Assembly: GCF_030817195.1 (NCBI RefSeq)
Contig: NZ_JAUSYZ010000001.1
Coordinates: forward strand, 1,116,001-1,180,000
Length of the DNA stretch: 64,000 nt
Source of the DNA: Arthrobacter globiformis
GTDB lineage: Bacteria > Actinomycetota > Actinomycetes > Actinomycetales > Micrococcaceae
Direction: 5' to 3'
The notes beneath the pieces are model-generated. The model was not told where the DNA came from. It saw only the letters and a program-made list of their open reading frames with translations, and made no database searches. Within the stretch, counting starts at the first letter, position 1; the number at the start of each line of letters is the position of its first letter. A program made the translations under genes and the position numbers. Shown here one piece after another: positions 51,036 to 60,149 of this stretch.

Positions 51036-53135
51036 GTGACAAGCGGCACTAGCCTCGACGAGGCCATCGAGTACCACGTCGTCAACTCGCTAGGCTGGTC
51101 CAGCCTGCGCCCTCTGCAGGCCGCCTCCGTCGAACCCGTGCGATCGGGCGCCGACTGCGTGCTCATCGCACCCACGGCTGGCGGCAAGACTGAGGCTGCC
51201 GTCTTCCCCCTGCTCTCGTCGGTGGTTCAGGAGCAATGGCACGGCCTGTCCGTCCTCTACGTGACACCGCTACGGGCGCTGCTGAACAACCTGCACCCAC
51301 GTATCACCAAGTACAGCGACTGGCTTGGCCGCCGCGTCGGACTATGGCACGGGGACGTCGGCGACACCGCGCGCAGGCGCATCCTCGCCGACCCGCCGGA
51401 CATCCTGCTGACCACACCCGAGTCACTCGAAGCGCTGCTCGTGTCGCGGCGCGTCGAGCACGACCGGTTGTTCTCGGGGCTACGAGCCATCGTCGTCGAC
51501 GAACTGCACTCGTTCGCGTCCTCTGACCGCGGATGGCACCTGCTCGGCGTTCTGGCTCGCCTGGAACGGATAGCCGGGCGCCCGATCCAGCGGGTCGGGC
51601 TGTCGGCGACGGTCGGCAACCCGGAGCAGATCGGCCGCTGGCTACAAGGTGGCGAGGCCGCGACGGGGCCGGGGGAACGGGAACTTCGGGTGGTCTCCGA
51701 GGAGACAGCGGCATCTGCGCCCGAGCCTGAGGTGATGCTCGACTACGTGGGCTCGGTGGCCAACGCAGCGAAGGTCGTCGCGGCACTCCACCGCGGCGAG
51801 AAGCGGCTAGTCTTCTGCGAGTCGCGCAGGGTCAGCGAGCAGCTTGCGTTCGAGCTGCGCACGTTTGGCGTCGAAACGTTCGTGTCCCACTCGTCGCTCT
51901 CCGCAGAGGAGAGGCGCCGGTCAGAGCAGGCATTCGCCGAGACTCAGAACACTGTCATAGTAGCCACATCGACGCTCGAGCTAGGGATCGACATCGGCGA
52001 CCTAGACCGCGTCATCCAGATCGACGCCCCACGAACTGTTGCCTCATTCCTCCAGAGGCTCGGGCGAACGGGACGCCGACCAGGGACGAGGCGCAACACG
52101 TTGTTCCTAGCCACCAGCCCGGACTCGTTGCTGGAGGCCGCAGGGCTCCTCCTTTTGTGGACGCGCGGCTTCGTCGAGGATGTCACGCCGCCACCACACC
52201 CGCGACACCTCACCGCCCAGCAGCTTCTGGCACTAGCGCTGCAGGAAGGCGCCTATGGGGCCAACACGTGGCGGGAGTGGTGGGGATCGTTGGGACTGAT
52301 GGACGAAGGCGATGAAGTGCTCGCATATTTGCGAAACGAAGGTTTCCTCGTCGAGGACGGCGGACTGCTGATGATTGGGCCGGCCGCCGAGAAGTCGTTC
52401 GGCCGGCGCCACTTTATGGACCTGCTCAGCTCATTCAACGCCGAGAAGGAACTGCGCGTGATGAGCGGGAACAAGGAACTCGGGTTCATTTCACCGCTGG
52501 CGTTGCCACGCGAGGGCTCTGACAAGCTCGACGCCAAGCCCATCCTCATGAATGGTCGGGCCTGGCATGTCGAGCAAGTGAACTGGGAACGGTTCGAAGT
52601 CCTTGTCAGCCCGGTGACCCACAAGGGCGACGTCCGGTGGCAAAGCGACGCAATCGCGCTGTCGTTCGAGATGATGCGAGCGCAACGGGATGTGGTTCTC
52701 GGCGAGACGCCAGATGTGCCGCTGTCACGGCGAGCGACCGAGCGGCTGGAACTCGTCCGCCATACGCGGTTCGACCAGGTCTCACGGGACGGGCTCGTCC
52801 TCGAACGAACGGGGCACGACTCCCACCTCTGGACCTGGGCGGGGCTCAAGGCCAACGAGACACTGCGAGCTGGCCTGGGAGGAGTGGAGGGGCAGTCGTA
52901 CAACGACGTCATGGTCCTGCGCGGTGCGGGCGATCTGGGGCGGCTCGCAGAGATCTCGTTCGACGACGTGGTACCGCGCATCCCTGTGGAGATGGTGGAG
53001 AACCTGAAGTTTTCGGCGGCGCTGCCAGAAGCGACGGCTATCAAGACGCTCTCGGAACGGTTCGCCGACGGGGCAGGTGCAGCAGCGGTTGCAGCGGATC
53101 ACATGACACGCATGGCCGATCGGAGCGATTCCTGA
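51036..53135 (+). CDS. brxHI: BREX DEAD/DEAH helicase BrxHI
   Basis: 699-residue superfamily 2 helicase of the Lhr-like group. Motif I is IAPTAGGKTEAAVF (about 45-58), Ia is VLYVTPLRALLNNL, motif II is VVDELHSF (DELH about 155-158), motif III is GLSATVGNP, and motifs V and VI are TLELGIDIGDLDRVIQ and FLQRLGRTGRRPGTRR. A C-terminal Lhr-core-like region follows. GTG 51036 lies 4 bases after the brxD stop. It is the last gene of the type 2 BREX operon, which is complete: no gene is missing and none is visibly broken. A gene-poor stretch and a convergent gene follow. Confidence 0.93.
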   Translation: MTSGTSLDEAIEYHVVNSLGWSSLRPLQAASVEPVRSGADCVLIAPTAGGKTEAAVFPLLSSVVQEQWHGLSVLYVTPLRALLNNLHPRITKYSDWLGRRVGLWHGDVGDTARRRILADPPDILLTTPESLEALLVSRRVEHDRLFSGLRAIVVDELHSFASSDRGWHLLGVLARLERIAGRPIQRVGLSATVGNPEQIGRWLQGGEAATGPGERELRVVSEETAASAPEPEVMLDYVGSVANAAKVVAALHRGEKRLVFCESRRVSEQLAFELRTFGVETFVSHSSLSAEERRRSEQAFAETQNTVIVATSTLELGIDIGDLDRVIQIDAPRTVASFLQRLGRTGRRPGTRRNTLFLATSPDSLLEAAGLLLLWTRGFVEDVTPPPHPRHLTAQQLLALALQEGAYGANTWREWWGSLGLMDEGDEVLAYLRNEGFLVEDGGLLMIGPAAEKSFGRRHFMDLLSSFNAEKELRVMSGNKELGFISPLALPREGSDKLDAKPILMNGRAWHVEQVNWERFEVLVSPVTHKGDVRWQSDAIALSFEMMRAQRDVVLGETPDVPLSRRATERLELVRHTRFDQVSRDGLVLERTGHDSHLWTWAGLKANETLRAGLGGVEGQSYNDVMVLRGAGDLGRLAEISFDDVVPRIPVEMVENLKFSAALPEATAIKTLSERFADGAGAAAVAADHMTRMADRSDS

Positions 53136-53450
53136 ACAGGGTGCGGCACCGTGAATGAGCCCTTTGCGATTGCGCGTGGCAGGTAGGACGCTGCACCAGC
53201 TCCTGGACGCGTCACTGGACCACGAGCAAGTGCAGGCTCCGTTCGCCGCTGCCGGCGAGCCTGACCACTGCCAGGGCGGGGCGACGTACAGCCAAATTTC
53301 TTGACCATGAGTGGCGCCCCCTGCAACTGTAATTCTCGGGGCTAAAGATGACTTCAGCAGCATCGCCGCCGTGGTGAGCAAAACCATTGGCCGCGCAACG
53401 CTGCGGTGATGCGCGGGCCAGTACGAGGGCCTGTGAGGAAGTGATCGGTG
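53136..53450. other. intergenic region between brxHI and the convergent gene
   Basis: 315 bases with no supported gene and no clear terminator hairpin. Convergent transcription from both sides must end here. Confidence 0.5.
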
Positions 53451-54866
53451 TTACGCGATGATCCGCAGACGCCGCGGTAGCTGCGTGTCGCGGGCACGGC
53501 CAACGCCCGTCCCGAGCGGTCGTCCTTTGGCTGTCTTCGGTTTGGCCGGGGCAGGGTGAGGGACCGGCTCACCAGCGCGTTCTATGGGACTCCCAATAAG
53601 CTCTGTGTAATCCTTCCCGGCTTCACGGAGCCAGTAGGGCGTGGCTCCCAGCAACGGTGCGTTGTCGATGACGGCCGTCGCGTCGAACGTCGCGGTCCAG
53701 GGCTCGAACTTCTGTTCATCAAGGAGTCCGCGGGGGATCCATTTCGCCGCGCCTTTTCCGTGACCGACGGCAAAATCAGCTTCGAGGCGGAAAAAACTTT
53801 CGCTCAATTCGTGGCGGGCGGGGAAGTAGTCGCCCCATGATGCGACACCGATGCGTGCAGCGGGTGAGTCGGTGCCCGTCCCTGGGAACTCTCGGAGGAC
53901 GACGTCGCTGATGGCGTTGCGTATGGCCGTCAGAGGATTTGTCCCATCCTTCCGGCGAGGGTGTGGGGCCGCGATAAAGACGACAGTAAGCCCACTCGTC
54001 TCCATCGGGTGTGCCGCGAGAGCCTGAGCCCATCGGCGGACCTTGCTCTCCAATCCTCGTGACGCTGTGGCGGTGATTTCGTAGGCGATCCGCAGGCCGT
54101 CGGTGCGGACGATCACCCCGTCGGCGCGACGGTTGTCCGGCCTCTTCACAGTCTTGCCGAGTCCGCTGCCAAGGAGCAGGTCCACAGAGGCGAATGTTTC
54201 GCCCAGGACCGTTCCTATGGGTAGCCATTCACTAGCACGGATCGCAAGCTCGGCTGCGAGGACGTTGTGCCTGTCGTATTGTCCCCCGGAGGACCAGGGT
54301 TGGCCTCCGGTCACGGTCAGTGACTCGGGGCCGGTCAGGGTTGGTTCGACAAGCTGTTTGTAGACGTCCGTGGCTGCTGGACGGTACAGGATGTTGCGGC
54401 CGGGCTTGATGCCCGAATACTGCCGGGGAACCGGAAACCAGCCAAGGTCCACGAGATCAGCAGAGAAGGAAGCGGCGAGAGGCGCACTGCGGTAGTCCAG
54501 GAACTTCAAGCAACCGGTGAAAGCGGCGAGCTGTTCTGCGGTGACAGTGCGGTAAGCATGCATGACGGACCATGCGTTCTGTCGTGCGATCCGGCCCCGA
54601 TTTGCGGTCAGGAGGCGCAGGTGTTCGCCGTCGTCCATGAGAAGGCGCGGCGGGACGCCTGGTGCTGCTCCGTGGTCACGGCGATAACGTTCGCCATAGG
54701 CCGTCGTCCAGTTCGCCTGGCTGCCTGGCACCCACAGCTCATCCCAGTATGGATCGACCCGCTGGGCCGTAGAGACGGCATCCAGAGTGCAGGCGGACGG
54801 CAGCATCGATGCGTGGATGCTTTCGGGCGTCTTCCGCCGAGGGTGTTGTGCGTTCACTGGGAACAC
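53451..54866 (-). CDS. replication-relaxation family protein (putative)
   Basis: 471 residues. The N-terminal third has a winged-helix look (VMHAYRTVTAEQLAAFTG, about 98-115). The middle contains RADGVIVRTDGLRIAYEITA, resembling the DGV...EIE nuclease-like core of replication-relaxation (Rlx-associated) proteins found on actinobacterial plasmids and integrative elements. The C-terminus is basic and proline-rich (PHPAPAKPKTAKGRPLG). The start is uncertain: GTG 54866, GTG 54857 and ATG 54806 are all possible, none with a good ribosome site. It lies opposite to BREX and suggests that the island was once a mobilisable element. The family assignment is moderate. Confidence 0.5.
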   Translation of the reverse strand: MFPVNAQHPRRKTPESIHASMLPSACTLDAVSTAQRVDPYWDELWVPGSQANWTTAYGERYRRDHGAAPGVPPRLLMDDGEHLRLLTANRGRIARQNAWSVMHAYRTVTAEQLAAFTGCLKFLDYRSAPLAASFSADLVDLGWFPVPRQYSGIKPGRNILYRPAATDVYKQLVEPTLTGPESLTVTGGQPWSSGGQYDRHNVLAAELAIRASEWLPIGTVLGETFASVDLLLGSGLGKTVKRPDNRRADGVIVRTDGLRIAYEITATASRGLESKVRRWAQALAAHPMETSGLTVVFIAAPHPRRKDGTNPLTAIRNAISDVVLREFPGTGTDSPAARIGVASWGDYFPARHELSESFFRLEADFAVGHGKGAAKWIPRGLLDEQKFEPWTATFDATAVIDNAPLLGATPYWLREAGKDYTELIGSPIERAGEPVPHPAPAKPKTAKGRPLGTGVGRARDTQLPRRLRIIA

Positions 54867-57465
54867 CTGCCGGCCGTGCTGGCGATGGCGAAGGACGGTG
54901 AGTCATTCTTGACGTCTCTTCTTGTTTTCCCTGCGCTAGTTCCGGTGCAGGGAGAGGCGGGAAAGTCCTGGGCGTGCGATTCTCGGTCCATTAAGGATCT
55001 CTTCGATGATGACGGCGTCTGCCGCAATAGTTGGCTCATACAACGGAACATGCGTAGACGCAGGGACAAAGGCGGCCCGGCGGGAAACATCACCGATTTG
55101 CGGCTCTGATTACGCCAGAAGCGCGGCTGCAAAACGCCGCGAATCCCCCAACCCGGGCCTGGAACGAGACTTCCGTTTCCCTTGTTTCCGGGTGCTGTAT
55201 CGAGGACGCCCCAGGCAGAGGGGATACTTCGCCATTCACTGATGAGGGGGAGGACCTTGAACTTGAAGCCGTGACGATGCAAACGCCTGTGGATGGATCG
55301 AGACGGCGACATGAGGCATGAGGCATTAGGACTGGGGTTCGGCGTGAGCGCGTCTAGGGATGGTGTTGTAGGAGGCCGGAAAAGGACGGCTCCGGCGTGC
55401 CCGGGCGGCGAAGCGGCTGCCGCCGCCTGTCGGGCACCGTGCTGGTTGCGTGAGATTGTCAGTGACTGGAAGCGAACCGGGAGAAGTTTGGTTGGCTGAT
55501 CGATCTGCCAACGGTTAGAGATCGCGGGTGAGACTCGTCAGAGTCGAACCTCCTCATATAGCGCCCGCTCTCGAGAACCCTCCCGTTTCCCAGGCTTGTC
55601 GGCTATCGCCGCCGGCCTTGGGCGGAAGTCCTCGTCTGGATTCGGCGCGGTCGTTCATCACCTTGGCTCGCTGGCCCTCAGCCTTTGAAAGGGGGCGACG
55701 GTGTTCCAACGCATCGCGTGGTCTGACCGGAGGCTGACAGGCTACGGTTGTCCGGCCAGACAGTCAGGCGAATGCTGAAGGAATGCTCGGCGGTTGGGGT
55801 TGGCCGCCTCGATCGAAGTGGAGTCCCGGCGGGAAGCGGCGAGTGCAAAGAGGCAAGCGCCCGTGCGGCGCCCCGGGCAGGAACCTAGAACTCGGGGTCA
55901 CTCGGCCGGACGACTCCGACGCCTGACAGGGCACCGGTGAGGCCGACGGATCCCATGAGTTTGATTTCGGTGAGGGCATAGGAATATGGGGTTCCCACGC
56001 ACACCACCGATGCCGTGATGAGCGGGGTGAAGCTGGGGGCAACCTTGGAAAGTACGGAGCGGAGGAGTCGGCAGTACGATACGCGTGCCCCGGGAGGGTG
56101 CGATGGGAGGAAACGGGCCAGAAGCGCGGCCGGGTTCACCATCATCGCCGAGAGCTAGCGAATGCGTCCGCCAACCGAAGGCGGCGGTTACGAGGACGCT
56201 GATCGTCCGGGAGACCAGGACGATTGGTGGCCAAGGCATCGGCAAACGGCGTTCGGAGTTGGCCGGCAACGGTTGTCGCCCTATGGGAGCGAGCTTCACC
56301 AGCCAGCCGTGAAAGTGGCAAGGAGTCTTTGATGGGACCGACCGACCCTCACAGGTCGGTGGCTCGATGACGCCCTCTAAACCATTCTGGCCTCGGAAAG
56401 CTGGCGGGCCCGCCCGAGCCACAGCCGCCCCGGAGAGGTCAACGCAGCTACAAAGCCTCACAGTGGCTGAAACAGGATTCCGACGCAGTTGTGCCAGCCC
56501 GGCCACTCCACCAAGAATGCCCAGGGTACAGGCAGCAATCGACTAGGCGGTCGAGCAGGAAATGGGTCCTGAAACTCAACAACGGCGCAGAATTCTCCCC
56601 CTAAACTGACCCCACTCGACCCGAACGACCTCAGGTGTTACGCGCCCCTAGGGAAATTATGCTCTTACTAAGAGATAGAGGGGTGGGGTGAATTAAGAAT
56701 GCGAGAGGCCCCTGTATATATATATTATAGGTCGAATAGGTAGAGTGATATATATAAGGGCCCCTTCTTCCCTTTGTTTGCAAGGGATTGCCCACTCGAC
56801 CTTCTGGTCGAGTCCTGGTCGATTCGGACGATCCTGAGGTCGAGTGACGGTGGAGTTCGTTTCAGAACCGTGCTCCGGGCCGGGCCGGGGCACGGTCAGG
56901 CCCATGGCCGCAATCCTCACCAATCCGATTTGTATCGGACTGCCACCCCACCTGGTGCACACGTGGGCGGACCCTTTGCTACTGGACTCGCCGACGGTAA
57001 CCCGTGAGGAGCGACCTCCCACCAAGTCGACTCCTTACGCAGAAGCGACGCCCTACAGAAGGCCCACTGCCAGAGGCGGTGTCCGAGCCTCACCGGCCCT
57101 GCGCTGTACGTTGGCGGGACGGCGATGGGACAGTCGACACGGAGCCGGCGAGAAACAGCTGACAACGGATTCAGGATCGTCGCAACCGATCTGACAACCA
57201 AGAGGACTATTCCGGTGCCAGGAACTGGTGATGTGCGCGCGCTCTCAGGCCTCTCATAACTTGTTGTCGTACAGGACGTGTTAGACGGACTTTCCCACAG
57301 TCAGCAGCTCGGTCGGCGGGAGCGCGGTCGAAGGGTAAGCCGTGCTAATCGAATCTCTGGACATCGAGCGGCCGCCGAAGAACTCAGACATAGGCGGACT
57401 GAAGCATCGGTGAGCGTCTCTGGGACCGCCGCACACATTCAGGAAGTCACAGAAAGGAAGTTCAA
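54867..57465. other. 2.6-kb stretch without an intact gene
   Basis: No open frame here has convincing codon use, start and ribosome site. A minus-strand stretch near 54950-55110 reads protein-like in pieces (for example LYEPTIAADAVIIEEIL) but has no start or stop consistent with a gene. A hydrophobic 86-codon minus-strand frame lies at 55885-56145. An A+T-rich palindromic island lies at 56613-56853. I regard this as decayed mobile-element DNA. Confidence 0.55.
56613..56853. other. A+T-rich island bracketed by inverted ACTCGACC/GGTCGAGT motifs
   Basis: The core 56710-56757 consists largely of alternating TATATA flanked by GGCCCCT and AGGGCCCC, an imperfect long inverted repeat. On the left is CCACTCGACCC (about 56613). 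On the right is a perfect 8-bp inverted repeat (56794-56801 with 56806-56813, loop TTCT), then CCTGAGGTCGAGTG near 56832-56846. It contrasts sharply with the G+C-rich surroundings and resembles a replication origin or recombination site. No adjacent replication initiator was recognised. Confidence 0.5.
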
Positions 57466-57924
57466 TTGACCGCCAATGAGCCCACAACCGGCCTCGGCAG
57501 GATCGCCCACACGGCGAAGTTGCGAGCCGACATGATCAAATCCGCACTCGAGCTCAAAGAGTATCTTGAGCAGATAGGGAGGTTCCCGCGCGGGACTGAA
57601 CCGGCGTATGCAAGGCTGACGTACTTCCGGAAGCTTTGGGATCAGAACACTCCGGTGCCACACGAAGTCGCGGCATTGCTTGACTTCGCTGACACGCTCC
57701 CGAAACCCAGGCAGCTCGCGCACGGGCAGCGGCTGGAAGAGTACCGGCATTTCATCGCCGAGAACCGCCGCCTCCCTTCTAAGACACGGCCCGCGAAGGA
57801 GGCGTCGCTGGCTCGCTGGGCTGAGAAGTTGAAGAAAGAAGGGGCCCTCAAAAACACTGACATCCGGGATAGCCTGCTCGCTCTCATCGCGGAAACGAAG
57901 CAGCAGACCTGGGACTACGAGTAG
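57466..57924 (+). CDS. small protein resembling helicase-associated (HA) domains
   Basis: 152 residues, soluble and charged. Two related helical repeats can be seen: LKEYLEQIGRFPRGT...ARLTYFRKLWDQ (about 30-65) and LEEYRHFIAENRRLPSKTR...ASLARWAEKLKKEG (about 88-125). Each has a Y/F, a basic LPS/FPR turn and a W, as in helicase-associated domains of actinobacterial mobile elements. The start is TTG 57466, with AGGAAG about 6 bases upstream; the next internal start is ATG 57532. It stands alone between a gene-poor stretch and the methyltransferase remnant. Function is unknown; nucleic-acid binding is an inference. Confidence 0.55.
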   Translation: MTANEPTTGLGRIAHTAKLRADMIKSALELKEYLEQIGRFPRGTEPAYARLTYFRKLWDQNTPVPHEVAALLDFADTLPKPRQLAHGQRLEEYRHFIAENRRLPSKTRPAKEASLARWAEKLKKEGALKNTDIRDSLLALIAETKQQTWDYE

Positions 57925-58338
57925 TGTGTCGACGTTCCTCCCCACCGCTTCCATACACTTCACGGCGACCCTACGCTGACGGCGTGCAGTTGGTGTCGCG
58001 GTCTGCTCAACTGGGAAGAGTCGTCAGCGACGCTGAATGTCCGTCCTGTTCAGTCAGCCGTCGTCGGCCCGGACGCCAAGTGTCCTGATCGTCTTGCACC
58101 AGGCCATGTCTCTTTATTAGTGCACTCGATGAGGGACCGACGCTGTTAGCATCGCCGCCGAAGTCCACCGGTGCTCCCTGTGTCGCTGCGTATGCAGCTG
58201 GCGCGCCGGCCACCGGGCTTAGGAAGTACGGCTGAGATTCCCCGCTCGCGAATAGCTGAATAGTGGTAGTCCGCGTCGTATTCACCGCGAAAGAAAGGCG
58301 AGTGTGCACCGCCCGGGGCCGGCGCGCACCCCTGATCG
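57925..58338. other. gene-free stretch with decayed transposase sequence
   Basis: No intact gene. On the minus strand, pieces resembling the C-terminal half of an IS5-type transposase appear in changing frames (for example YHYSAIRERGISAVLPKP and QRRSLIECTNKETW). They continue the transposase remnant of the next entry. Confidence 0.4.
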
Positions 58339-58718
58339 TCAAATGTCGTTCGCCGGATTCCCCGTCCCGAAGGGAAGGTTCGATCCTTGAAAGTGGGAGC
58401 GGTTGAAAGTCGAGTCCACGAACACGGGACAGCCTGTTGCACCCGCTGCATAGGCTTCCGCTTGGAGCAGGTTTTGGATCCGGTCCCAGATGCCATCTGC
58501 CGCGAGAACTCGGTGACGCTTCCAAGCGGTTTGCCAGGGACCGAACTGCTCCGGCAGGTCGCGCCATGCGATCCCGTGCCGGTACCGGTAGGCAATACCT
58601 TCGACGACTTGACGCTGGTTTCGGAACGGGCGTCCCCGGCGGCCGTCGGAGTTAGGCAGTAGAGGCTCGACTAGGCCCCATTGATCATCGGTGAAGACCT
58701 GGAAATGCGATGCGACCA
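58100..58718 (-). mobile_element. degenerate IS5-family insertion remnant
   Basis: From about 58718 downward the minus strand encodes HFQVFTDDQWGLVEPLLPNS, GRRGRPFRNQRQVVEGIAYR and GIAWRDLPEQFGPWQT, the N-terminal DUF4096-type domain of IS5-family transposases. This ends at a stop at 58339. Fragments of the catalytic half follow in other frames down to about 58100. No intact ends were identified. Confidence 0.65.
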
Positions 58719-59823
58719 CGGGTTTGTCAGGCACGGGTTCAACTATCTGGCCAATACTCCCTAGGCCGGCCATTCGTGGCCGGAGGTAGGAGTTCATGGT
58801 CCGGGGGCTCTCTTCGATGGCGATCCAGCGGCGGCCAAGCTTTTCTGCCACGGCCGCGGTGGTTCCGGAGCCGGCGAAGCAGTCCAGGATGACGTCGTCA
58901 GGTTCTGAAGCCAATGTGATGATTTTCCGGAGGAGGCCCTCCGGCTTCGCACTCGGGAACGGCAGATCTGGATGCAGTTCCTTCTGCTGTCGCGCGGCGT
59001 CCTCGTTCGTTTCCATCGATTCGAGCTGCCACGACCACAGGTTGGTCACCAATTTCGGGTTGCCGCCGGGCGCGATGTAGCTGGGGCGGAACGGTACTTT
59101 GGGGACTATGAAGTCAGCACCGTCGCTTATCATCTGATTCAGCTTTGCGGCCGAATAACGAGAGGGCATGGTCAGGTGCAGCCAAGTCACATTGCGGCCA
59201 GCGGCTACGGCTACGTCTTTCAAAAGATGGGCGTCAATGCCGGGAGATGAGTGGTCTCCTGCGGAGTAGGTTCCGTCGCCACAGTTGAATTTGACCGTGC
59301 CCGGAGGGAATGCCAGTTCTACAGCCCGGTTTCCCCTGTGAGCAAGGGGTGTTCGTTTGCTCCGCTCCGTGGCCCCATCCGTGAACGGGCGGAGCTTAGA
59401 GCGATCTTTTGCATAGACCAAGATGAAGTCCGTGACCGAGGACATCTGTCCGTGCAAAAACACCGGGCGACGCGTCCGTTCCCACGTTATGACACCGCTT
59501 GAGTTATCCGCGCCGAAGATCTCCTCACACAGCAACCGAGCCGTGCCGAGCTCGTTTGCATCCACATGGAGCCACAACGAACCGTCGTGCCTGAGCAAGG
59601 CATGCACGCTCCCCAAGACCTCCCTCATAAGGTCTGCCCACTGCGGGGTTGTCCGGTGGTCCCTGTAATGGCCGCGGGTTGACTGCGCGCCCAGAGTATT
59701 AAACGGTGGATCGAGGTAGCAGAGTTTCACGCTGCCTTCCATACCGTCCGCCAGGAGGCCAGGCAGGACTCGGCGGGCATCGCCGAGATGAATGGAATTT
59801 GAAATGCTCCCAGTAAAACTCAC
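58339..59823 (-). CDS. beta-class DNA methyltransferase, 3' end replaced by transposase sequence
   Basis: 494-codon frame. Residues 1-365 are a type III-Mod-like N6-adenine (or N4-cytosine) methyltransferase: the catalytic LCYLDPPFNT (DPPF about 36-39) precedes the SAM-binding block VILDCFAGSGTTAAVAEKLG (about 318-337), the beta-class order. From about residue 370 the frame passes without a stop into an IS5-type transposase N-terminus (VASHFQVFTDDQW). The natural C-terminus is lost, although both methyltransferase motifs remain, so activity is possible. No restriction (Res) gene adjoins. A perfect 26-bp palindrome lies 56 bases upstream of the start. The start ATG 59823 is preceded by purine-rich sequence only. 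Confidence 0.8.
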   Translation of the reverse strand: MSFTGSISNSIHLGDARRVLPGLLADGMEGSVKLCYLDPPFNTLGAQSTRGHYRDHRTTPQWADLMREVLGSVHALLRHDGSLWLHVDANELGTARLLCEEIFGADNSSGVITWERTRRPVFLHGQMSSVTDFILVYAKDRSKLRPFTDGATERSKRTPLAHRGNRAVELAFPPGTVKFNCGDGTYSAGDHSSPGIDAHLLKDVAVAAGRNVTWLHLTMPSRYSAAKLNQMISDGADFIVPKVPFRPSYIAPGGNPKLVTNLWSWQLESMETNEDAARQQKELHPDLPFPSAKPEGLLRKIITLASEPDDVILDCFAGSGTTAAVAEKLGRRWIAIEESPRTMNSYLRPRMAGLGSIGQIVEPVPDKPVVASHFQVFTDDQWGLVEPLLPNSDGRRGRPFRNQRQVVEGIAYRYRHGIAWRDLPEQFGPWQTAWKRHRVLAADGIWDRIQNLLQAEAYAAGATGCPVFVDSTFNRSHFQGSNLPFGTGNPANDI

Positions 59824-60139
59824 TTGCTAATTCTCGCTCAGGGGAGATACTTCTTTGACACTGCACAAACGTGACTAGAGGCCAACCGGACGTCCGGTTG
59901 GCCTGGTTAAATCTGGGGCGATTTCCACGGAATGCCGCACACATTACTGCCGCGACCGAAATGCGACCCGCCCCGGACGGAAGTAGCACCTTACGAAAGA
60001 AACAACATGTAGTTGCAAGCCTGACCTTGCCCGACAGCCTAAATGCTCACGAATACCTGTTGAAGTCGGAACGCAGTCTTGAACTGGGCTCGGATGAGGA
60101 GCTCGTCGAGGACGGCTTACCTTCCCTGAAGTGACCTAG
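59824..60139. other. region upstream of the methyltransferase gene
   Basis: 316 bases without a convincing gene. They contain the palindrome at 59879-59904, and on the plus strand a 57-codon frame from ATG 59961 (MRPAPDGSSTLRKKQHVVAS) to a stop near 60134, which has no ribosome site. The composite element begins at 60140. Confidence 0.45.
59879..59904. promoter_or_regulatory. perfect 26-bp palindrome upstream of the methyltransferase
   Basis: AGGCCAACCGGAC followed immediately by its exact reverse complement, 56-81 bases before the methyltransferase ATG. Its position suggests an operator for a dimeric regulator or a bidirectional terminator stem without a loop. Confidence 0.6.
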
Positions 60140-60149
60140 GGCGTGTCTC

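Noticed and set aside
54854..55312. Possible Vsr-like endonuclease beginning (IHRRLHRHGFKFKV) on the minus strand
   Set aside because: Only about 15 residues look similar, no catalytic motif follows and the frame is otherwise low quality.
55885..56145. 86-codon hydrophobic minus-strand frame
   Set aside because: No ribosome site, no recognised family and it lies in a decayed region; cannot be distinguished from chance.
58104..58120. TGTCTCTTTATT as a third copy of the composite-element terminus
   Set aside because: Only about 12 bases match, no subterminal similarity follows, and the flanking sequence reads as decayed transposase coding sequence; probably a chance match.
59961..60134. 57-codon plus-strand frame beside the palindrome
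   Set aside because: No ribosome site and no neighbour context; the stop abuts the composite element.
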